64,000 nucleotides of DNA, taken from assembly GCA_028554755.1 (NCBI GenBank), contig JAPTOF010000003.1, forward strand, positions 10,239,501 through 10,303,500, in the 5' to 3' direction. A model generated the notes under the pieces. It ran no database searches, had not been told where the DNA came from, and saw only the letters and a list, made by a program, of their open reading frames with translations. Source of the stretch: Cordia subcordata (lineage: Eukaryota > Streptophyta > Magnoliopsida > Boraginales > Cordiaceae). The translations under genes were made by a program, and so were the position numbers. Positions 56,264 to 64,000 of this stretch are shown in pieces (the first letter of the stretch is position 1; every line of letters starts with the position of its first letter).

Positions 56264-59200
56264 TATGGACGGTAAGAATGGGGAGAGGGGGAAGAGGGAA
56301 GTAGGGCTCGAAGAACGAGCTGAGCTGTGCAAGGACACAGGGATATAGTAAGTAAGTAACAAGGTTCTCCCTTTAGGACCAACTACAACAAGCTCGCAAC
56401 TATAATAGAAAGAAATGATAATCTCTCTGCTCTATTTTCTTGCAATGCTATTCCTATCAAAGTTGGCGAAGGCTTCTGTTTTGTAACCTTATGCTCATTA
56501 GGATGTTTGATTGAACTCCTTGCCTCTGTGTCCACTGAAAGCACTTGGTACTTGAATGATTGATTAGATTGATAGCTTTAATAATTCACTGACAAAGACA
56601 TAATATAATAAAGGGTTGGTTGTAGAAACCATTGGTGACGAAGGTTACTGGGCCGATGCGGCCTGTTAAAGGGTTGATTTGTAAAGTAGGCCTTTTGATA
56701 ACTAATTAGAGTTGACACTGGCTGATTTCTAAAGTAGGCCTTTTGGTAACTAATTATAGTTGACATGAAATGGATTATGGAAGAAGACATATCCGATGAA
56801 TGAACGATTCAACCCCTTTCTACTCACACGGGTTCTTCTATTGAAGAGGTTCCCCTTTTTCTAAGTGATGTAGGGTGTACATATGAGTGAAACCTCGATA
56901 AAACGCGTAGCGCCAGCCCTGATGACCAATACAATTACCATCAAGCCCTTACCATTGCTTGTCTTCTCCTAGGCTACCTACACATGTTATTCGCGAAGAA
57001 AAGGTAGCATGCGGTTCTTCACTTAGTAGAGCTACCGACCACCGGACGACGACCCCTTCTTATTCTTGGACAATTGCGTCCTTTGATTTGATTATCATTT
57101 AGAATCCTAGACTAAAGAAGAAGGCTCTTCAATTGATGCAGGGCCAAATCAGCAGTAGGAAAACTGTACTAACCTACCGGCGATGACTTTCTCGGGGCTC
57201 CACAGGAGAAGAAAGAAAGTCCGGGTCCAATTTAGTTTGAAGAGAAGGTCCACCTTAGTCCTTATTCTCTCTTAAAACTTTATAAAGCTCAACAAGAAAG
57301 GGTTGGCCAAGAACAATTGATTGTAAAGCATAGTAGTTATAGTTACTCAATGGAGATGTTGGACTTTTTACACCTCTCCTTCTTGCTTGCTTACCTAGCT
57401 CTTATCTTAGTGACTCTTCCTCTTTACTAGGGTTTTTTTTGAATGTTAAAATGATAAATTTTTCATTTTCCAATGAAATGGATCTACCCTGATTCGATGT
57501 TTAATGGGATTCTTGGCTAGAGAAAGGTTTTTTGACATGGACGCCCAGCCTAATAGGATCGGTCAGTTGGCCCACCTAATATATGATGAGACTCTTAACC
57601 GATTTGATCAAATTTAGAAAGTTCTCATAATTCAGAACTGTGGAGCTTTTGATCAAGAACTTCTCGTCTTTCCCTTTTGGGCTCTTGCTTGAATCGGAAC
57701 CTTTATGCGTTGGTAGGCTTTTGACTAAATCTAATAGCCAACCTATTGGGTGCCAAAAAAAGAGAAAATTTGTGCATGGGCTCATCATCTGATGTAGAAC
57801 TAGTGTAAGAGATAGAAAAATATAGGAGAAGCAGGGATTGATAGCTTTCCAGAACTAGTGGAAAGGAAAGAGTTGTTCCCTACATTCCTTTCTTTCCAAA
57901 AATAGTAATTATTTTGGATTGGCATAAATGATTTAATTGAATGAACGCGACATTGCTTGTTTTCAAACAAATCCAATGTTGGGCCAAGCATTTCCAACTA
58001 GTAATAATTGAAGGAAAAAAGAAGAGGATAGGGAAGAGGAGATTAAGGATAGTCACTCTACTTCGTAGGTAATGCATGTAGATTCTTCTTTCATTTTCTA
58101 TTTCTTTTAGATCGGAGTCCAACTTCTTGAGCAGCCAAGATATTGAACAACGAACATTTGACTTAATTCCTTGCCTTATCCTAAGATGAGAGAAAAGGTC
58201 TATTTGGCTCGAATCTTGGACGTAATCTTTAATCCTAAACTAGTTAATGATGCAATGGGAGAAGTTTTGATTTTGTCATTTTTTCATCAATGCTTACCCA
58301 ATCGAGGCTCGTCTATGCCTAATCCCGATGGACAAATCGTCAAATCGAAACCTTAAATAGAGATGGAATTATGGAACCTAAAAAACTCAGTCGAGAGCTC
58401 CGTGACTTGTTCAAGAGAAGGTCTACCAATGATTGATAGGCCATTCCTCTTTATTCGTCTCTTGATCCTTTATTCCCCTAATTCGTTGTTACTAATTTGT
58501 TCAAGGCATAGACAACCCCTTGTTTTATTAGCGCAGGTGTTCATCAACGATGAAAGCCATTGAACTTAAGACTCGAGTGAAGAAAGAAGGCTAGGCCTCT
58601 AGGAGGGCTTTTAGGGACTGGGAAAGACATGTGGATTATAGAGCTAGGGGCAAATCAAAGGTTATAAAATGTGGTGTGGATTCATCTCTTTCAACCAGTT
58701 CAGGTTCAAGGGAGGGTGATCGAAAGAAGCTAGACTTTAGATCTCTTCTCTATGGTGGGAACTTTCTTTTGTATCAAGAGTGTGTTGAGGGGTGAGGAAA
58801 GATGGATTAGATTGAAAGGCAATGCTTATGCCTCTTTTTTATTGATAGGATTCCCATTATTTTTAGTCTCTGGCAAAAAAGACAAAGGCGAGGCATTGAA
58901 CATGTTATATCCTTAACCTCTATCCTTTATTAGGAATCTTAATTCACTTTTCCTATTCACTAGTACACTACGCGCTACAACTAGCTGCCTCTTTACTAGT
59001 AAAGGAAAATCTAGCACACTAGCTGCTACAGCTAGTTATAGCCCCTACTTTGTTGGGATATTTGAAAAAGCCTGCTCAAAAAAAGAAGCGTACTGGTGTA
59101 CAACGGTTGATGAAAAGCCAGCAACTTGTTAAGAGTTGGTTTTGGCTTGCCCATCTTTTATTAGGTTGATAGATTTGGAACCCTATATAATAGGTAGTTT

Positions 59201-59267
59201 ACTGCTCGTCCCTATCTTTAAATGGGCTTATGCACTCCACTTGTTTCCACTAAACGACAAAGCCAGA
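56264..59267. other. NUMT, 3 kb without recognised gene
   Basis: No LTR sequence. Several short open frames (58171-58356, 58363-58563, 57576-57788 minus) show no motif I know. A stretch near 56885-57065 (GATAAAACGCGTAGCGCCAG) has the look of plant mitochondrial intergenic DNA. Contents beyond the small repeat are unidentified. Confidence 0.4.
56672..56767. repeat. Imperfect tandem repeat of about 45 bp
   Basis: Two adjacent copies of GATTTSTAAAGTAGGCC, TTTTGRTAACTAATTA, GTTGACA, starting near 56676 and 56729 with spacer differences. Confidence 0.75.
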
Positions 59268-59339
59268 AGCAGAAGAAGGGACTTGAACCCTTAACCTCAC
59301 CCTTGGTAAGGCTATGCTCTGCCATTAAGCTATTTTTGC
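59268..59339 (-). pseudogene. trnG: Mitochondrial trnG copy
   Basis: Minus strand: GGCAAAAATAGCTTAATGG, CAGAGCATAGCCTTACCAAG, GGTTCAAGTCCC, closely matching plant mitochondrial tRNA-Gly(GCC). The anticodon GCC now reads ACC, one stem base pair is changed (AAGGG for AAGGC), and the 5' acceptor strand no longer pairs well. Same strand as trnQ and mttB. Confidence 0.85.
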
Positions 59340-59879
59340 CAGCTATGGTAGTGGCGAAACACAACTGAGCAATTCATGTATCACCTGAGACGGATGACCT
59401 ACGTTTTTTTGTCGGGCCACAGTCTTGACCTTTGATTGAGCACGAACACGAGAAGGTAGGTGGCTAGGGGTGGTATCTAGGAAACCTTTTCAATCAATAT
59501 TCGACCGCTCAGTGCCTTTATTGATGTGAGTTGTAAAGAGTCTTGGTCTCGAGTTAGGCTTGGGCCTTATCTTGAACGGGAATGAGTGCACCGTATGACT
59601 AGACAAGTTACTTCCTCACCTCGTATCGGCGGCATATATCTTTTAAGTTTAGTCATTTCCTAAGACTTTTTCTCTTATTCTATGATAATCCAAGTTGTAG
59701 CTCCACGAGTCTGCTTGGAACTGGTCGATTCCTAAGCTATTCATTCTCCCTTCCCGGTTGGCCTTTGCCAGCCACTAGAGCAAGTCAGAGAATAGAGAGT
59801 GAAAGAACTTAAAGAACTACAGATTTTAATCAGATTGTACACCTTTGTGTCTGGCTATGTATATGGATGTGCATAAAGA
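59340..59879. other. NUMT, no gene recognised
   Basis: No motif recognised. Ends near 59880, where Athila leader sequence begins (GTTCTTTATGCACATCC on the minus strand marks the break after TTGGGGGTTGAAGTG). Confidence 0.4.
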
Positions 59880-60118
59880 ACACTTCAACCCCCAAAACTT
59901 CAATTCAATAAGCAACTGCCTACCACAAACACCTAAATCCTAAGAAAAACACAAAAAGAAAACACAAACATAAGAAGTAAACTAAACTAGCAACATAAAA
60001 ATAAGTCAAAGCAACAAACAATGTAAATAGATATGTACAAGATAGGCAAACAAGAAATGTATATAAAACACATAACTAATGAAAAATACACAAAAACAAA
60101 GAAACCAAGAACCACACG

Positions 60119-60136
60119 TCCCTGGCAACGGTGCCA
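60119..60136 (-). other. Primer binding site of F, tRNA-Asp type
   Basis: Minus strand TGGCACCGTTGCCAGGGA, two changes from the tRNA-Asp site; the best preserved one with that of NA-1. Confidence 0.82.
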
Positions 60137-60146
60137 AAAACTTGCT

Positions 60147-61687
60147 TGTAAACCTTTAAGAGTGTTACCCGCAAGCGCACGGGTCGGATAGTATCGTGCA
60201 TGCATATGTGGGGTCATGTCCACGGGGAGGCTATCTAAATACGATTCTAATGTAAAAGTGTGTCCCACGTTAGGTACTTGTGGTCCTACCTACTCTTTTG
60301 AGGGTTTTTAGATTGATTGGAGCTCTTATTAAACCTAAACTAAGGGAAAATAAACATGACTAATGGGAATGGTGGAACAAAAAAGCTATGGAATTGAGGA
60401 TCTACAAAGTTTTAGGGGAACTTAGGGGTGATTGCTTATTCAGAATGGATTTGGGTTCTTAACTTTGTTTTGAGGTTATTGATGGTTTGATTACTCTAAT
60501 TGTGGGCTTAGATTACTAGACTTACCACATCTAACTATCAGTGATTACCTATAATATTAAAGGCATTAAGAACACAATTAATCAACACAAATGTAGTTGC
60601 AAGTGGGGCTTATGCTATAGCATAGATTAAGGCTAAGCTGAGGCCACTACTATTAGCATCTAAGCACAAATTACACATGCAAACTCATAGAAGTATCTCA
60701 TCAAACACCTTGACATGTTGAATTTCAAGCCATAAGAATATAAGAACAAAGCATGTATATACAACCATCAATATCTCAAAACAAGTGTTAAAATCCTTAA
60801 TCCATTACAAAGATAGCAATCCTCCCTAATCTAGAGCAAATCTAACATATTATAGATAGGAATAAAGAGAAGAATATAGATCTCCCTCATTATCCTTGCT
60901 TGCTCTTTGCAAATCTTACTCTAAAACCCTCTAAATCCTTGTTTAATCTTCAAATCCAAGCTTGTTTATGGATGGAATTGATGCAGGATTTAGTGTGTAA
61001 GGTGGGTTTTAAGTGGATTTTGAGTTTTGGCATGTCAGTGTGAGAAAATGTTGGTGCTCTCTTAAAAAATGGCTGAAAAGTGGCTTAAATAGAGTTGTTA
61101 ATGCATCCAGCCGGGGGCCCAGCCAGTCGACCAGCTTTTGGGCTAAAATTGGCCTAGATTTTGATTTGGCTAGTTGACCGCAGAAGCTCAACTTGTCTTG
61201 ATAGTAAAATATTCATATCTCCCTCATTTTGGCTCTGATTCGCGCATCATTTTTTTTTCATGGCTTCGTATCACTGTGGGGAATCTCCCAAGCCATTTTT
61301 GCACCCTAAAACATGACCAAAATTTGTCCATATCCTTCTTAGGTTGCAAGCTCTGAAATTTGGCTCATGTTGTGCTCGGCTTCGCCTCAGTTGCTTCTTC
61401 TTTTGCTCGGCCACTTCTAAATGCACTTCTCTTCAGTCCTTTACGTCCAAAACACCCTTGGCTTTGTTCCACACTTTAAGCACCCTCAATTAAGCTCCAA
61501 TTATCTTCCCAAATCACATCTTAAAAAAGTAACAAACACCCATTAATGTAGCATTTAAGTCCTAACTTCAACTATGAATATGTAAACCTTAATATGCACA
61601 ATTATGACCTAAATGCTATACTAATACATTAAAAGCTCAAAAAAAGTATATACATGCAATACATAAACACACAAAATGAACACATCA
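60147..61687 (-). repeat. LTR of F
   Basis: 1541 bp. U5 end resembles the solo LTR at 32153-33534 (ACCCGCAAG..., GGGGAGGCTA). A CAGCCAGTCGACCAGC motif near 61119-61134. Short frames inside (59987-60268 minus, 61009-61356) are not genes. Confidence 0.78.
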
Positions 61688-62491
61688 CCTCTCCTTTGAA
61701 CATTCATGCATACATGACTCGAAATCCATTGAATCCCCGCTGTCCCCTCCATGTGTGCCTACCCTATATAAAAAGCATGATGGTAAGATGACACCCATTA
61801 ACAATGAATGTTTGTATGAATGTGAAAAGGCTTTATCTAGTGAAGGTTTAGAGTCATCCATTAGGGATAACAATACGTCAGTTTTGGAGTTTTTAGATGA
61901 CAAATCTCTAGAGTTAAGAATTATTGTATTGAGGAGAATAGTAACTCTAAGAAGACACAAAAGAAAGGAATTGATGCGCTTGAAGGAATGATATATGGGT
62001 CTTTTCGGATGTTTGATGAATCATTGATGGAACTAAAGCCCATTAAGATCGAATCCACCACTTATGAGTAGTTAGAATGACCTAGGTTTTATCATGTTAT
62101 ATCTTGTAGAGAAGAAGAGTGTCGTACATCCACTTCTCTTATCATTAGTCCTCATTCTCCAAATGTCATTCCTCTTCCCCGTTCCTATTCTGTTGAGTCT
62201 CCCTTTTTGGAGTTAACGTTTGAGCCTTCTTGTTTAGAACATTTCCATCTACGATTAAATAGCACTTTTCCCACATCGCATGCATTAGACCTATCTTTGA
62301 CCCATGAAGAGGGTGTGTTTCTAGCCCTTGATTATGAAAAGAAGGGCATAGGGTGGCTAGTTAAAGAGCATATGGAGCATGATCTTTCATACTTATGCCT
62401 GCCCATTTCCACACTTATGCACACATTTTCATTTGATGGTTCAATGTGGGAGTTTAAAAAGGGGTACATTGTGCATTCATCGCCCCATTAG
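61688..62491 (+). pseudogene. Gag-like ORF of NA-3, C-terminal part
   Basis: Third copy of the NA protein: FEHSCIHDSKSIESPLS-like start in broken frame, then KKHDGKMTPINNEC, LSSEGLESSIRDNNTSVLEFL, a frame change, and 62207-62491 with MELTFEPSCLEHFH, LDLSLTHEEGVFLALDYEKK and GIGWLVKE. Stops at about 62070 and 62489. The segment LSLTHEEGVFLALDYEKK is nearly the same in all three copies. Confidence 0.75.
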
Positions 62492-63956
62492 AGGATGCAT
62501 TACCCTTTTCCTTCTACTATCTGTGCTAGGTCGAATATCTAGCAATTTGTGCCTCACAATTTTAAACACGTATTACTCTAACATTAGTGCCTGACTAGAG
62601 GCATTGAATCCATCTCTGCGAGAAGGCATCCTAGACATGTTTATATTCCATTTGTTTTCCTTATTTTTCTTTTCTTTTAGTTGGTTTTACTTTTAGTTGC
62701 TCTCTCTCTCTCTCTTTGCTTTTCATTTTCCTTTTAGTTGTTTTGTTTTTGCAACCTCCCAAGTGTTAATCCTCAACTCTATCATTTCTTCCTTTCCATA
62801 CACCTTGTTTATTCATTTAATGGTACCAATGCGAGCTCGCATGACAATGCTACTAATCTTGTGCTATGAGTGTTTGTAGTTTTTGGAAAATAAGGTTAGT
62901 AGATAAATGATAAATTATCGGCGTTGACAAGCTTCAAACGAACACAAGGTTGTATCTATCCACTCTTCACTTGTGCCCTTATATCTACCCCATCTCCATC
63001 ACCCTTACTTACTTTGTGTTGCCTATTTGCTTCTTAAGTAGTATTGTTCTACTTGTTTGAGGACAAGCAAAGTTTAGGTCTAGGGGTGTGGAAGTTTGAT
63101 TTTATTGTTTTATGCTTTGTATATGGTAGATGTGCATTATGTGCTTAAAATGGTGAAATTTTTTTTATTTTTATGCGTGAAGAGTCATTTCTCTCTTAGT
63201 TCTGGCTTTTATGATTGATTTAATTGATTGGTGGAGATAAGGTTGTATTGTAGCTACTCCATAACTTGGCTAAAAAAAGGAGTTTGAAAAAGGGGTATTG
63301 ATATGAGTGCCGCTTTCTTGAGTGGTTCCTTTTTGATGTTCCTTAGCCTTTCTTTTTCTTTTTCTTTTTGTTATGTAATGCAAAATGCAAAAAAAATCCA
63401 AAAAAATAAAAAAGGCGAAAAGCTCGAAAAAGCCAAAAAAATGATAAAAATGCAAAAAAAAAAAAAGCCAAAAGGCAACAAAAATATGAAAGAGTGAAGT
63501 TCATTGAATAAGTGCTTAAGTGACACAATATTGACTTAGCACAAGTTATCATTTTTTTCTTTTGATGTTTTGTGAAAAAGGCTCTTATGTCATTTATGAG
63601 TCATTATGTTTGTATATTCTTCTTTCTCCTTATATCTTTAAGGTTGTGTGTATGCTGGGAAGGCTATGTTAGTTGAGAAGGCACAAAATATCAACATCCC
63701 GTCTGCATGCATAAGATTCTTGGGCTTGCGGTGGTACAGCTAGTAAGGAACTTCGTAAAGATACAATGCCCCTTGTGAGTAAGGGGAGGATCTGAAAAGG
63801 CTTGAAGACCCCTCTACTAAAGGAAAGACCCCTTTGTACTCCTTAGATTCATCGAAATAGTGAGTCAATCCCTTAAGCAACCCTTTTTAGCAACTTTGAG
63901 ATAAAATAATGTTTAGGCTTACATGGGGACAAGCAAGGAGAAGGTTTGGGGATGTT
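62492..63956 (+). other. 3' noncoding region of NA-3
   Basis: No supported gene. GAGGCATTGAATCCA...AGGCATCCTAGACATG block near 62595-62640; first hairpin 63053-63070 (TTGTTTG, AGGA, CAAGCAA, one G-T pair) with TTTAGGTCTAGGGGTGTGG; A-rich block about 63385-63490; border signal TGGGGACAAGCAAGGAGAAGG and polypurine tract. The A-rich frames on both strands are low complexity. Confidence 0.75.
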
Positions 63957-64000
63957 TGTTTATTGGTTTTGTGTGTTTATGTTTTGCATTCTTATTCTTG
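63957..64000 (+). repeat. 3' LTR of NA-3, cut by the window end
   Basis: TGTTTATTGGTTTTGTGTGTTTATG is colinear with the LTR starts of NA-1 and NA-2 after the polypurine tract. Confidence 0.65.

Larger units (their letters stand above)
59880..61687 (-). mobile_element. Athila-type fragment F: LTR plus leader
   Basis: Minus strand: LTR 61687-60147 (TGATGTG...TTTACA), primer site 60136-60119, then leader down to about 59880, ending in the TTGAAGTTTTGGGGGTTGAAG block that precedes gag in element A. Gag and everything after it is absent. No second LTR. Right border abuts the middle of NA-3. Confidence 0.78.
61688..64000 (+). mobile_element. Non-autonomous element NA-3, 3' half
   Basis: Begins in mid-ORF next to fragment F, so its 5' LTR, primer site and the first half of the ORF are missing from the window. 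Internal sequence runs to the polypurine tract (63939-63956) and then about 44 bp of 3' LTR (TGTTTATTGGTTTTGTGTG) up to the window end. Confidence 0.8.

Noticed and set aside
58171..58563. Two short plus-strand frames in the NUMT
   Set aside because: No motif recognised and no partner on the mttB/trn strand; kept as unidentified DNA.
55721..59879. Plastid origin of this region
   Set aside because: The two tRNA copies match the mitochondrial trnQ and trnG forms, not the plastid ones, and mttB is mitochondrial.

Overview
This is plant nuclear DNA, from a flowering plant with a repeat-rich genome; I cannot name the species. No intact host gene is visible. Almost everything is LTR retrotransposon sequence, piled into an old nuclear copy of mitochondrial DNA (a NUMT).

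Host layer. The pieces 1-1267, 51765-52187 and 55721-about 59879 look like one mitochondrial segment that was later split. The mitochondrial gene mttB (tatC, membrane translocase) lies on the minus strand, with its 5' part at 51765-51925 and its 3' part at 628-1267. The two parts join in frame if everything from 1268 to 51764 is removed. Degenerate mitochondrial trnQ (56192-56263) and trnG (59268-59339) lie on the same strand.

Composite element 1268-51764. A Ty3/gypsy element of the Athila type (element A; tRNA-Asp primer site) entered mttB, leaving ATTAT/ATTGT as target duplication. Later insertions into A are: a Sirevirus-type Ty1/copia element at 4007-14387 (in gag); a non-autonomous element NA-1 at 15754-30555 (between gag and protease, TSD GAGAG), whose own 3' LTR was hit by a minus-strand sister NA-2 at 22655-30106; a solo LTR at 32153-33534 (in RT, TSD ATGGC); and a second Athila-type element A2 at 37897-50890, inside the 3' LTR of A. 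A2 itself carries a solo LTR at 43758-45630 in its RT (TSD CAAGT). So the order is NUMT, then A, then copia / NA-1 / solo LTR / A2, then NA-2 and the second solo LTR.

Right part. A minus-strand, internally deleted Athila-type element E (52188-55720) sits in the NUMT. At 59880-61687 a minus-strand LTR plus leader (F) abuts the 3' half of a third non-autonomous element, NA-3 (61688 to the window end).

All pol genes carry stops or frameshifts. The copia element is the best preserved, with a 658-codon integrase/RT frame and an envelope-like third ORF broken by one stop.

Most interesting: (1) the NA family (three copies, 3.6 kb internal region in the two complete ones) encodes a conserved protein with two CCHC knuckles and no RT or integrase, and its end resembles the protease-RT linker of the autonomous elements; (2) every Athila/NA element has two hairpin-plus-G-tract signals about 0.9 kb apart at its 3' end, only one of which is the real polypurine tract; (3) the Athila/NA LTRs keep a pair of small hairpins with a compensatory change; (4) unrelated LTR families share CCGGTCGACCGG-type motifs just upstream of their TATA boxes, and the copia element repeats this layout in front of its envelope-like ORF.
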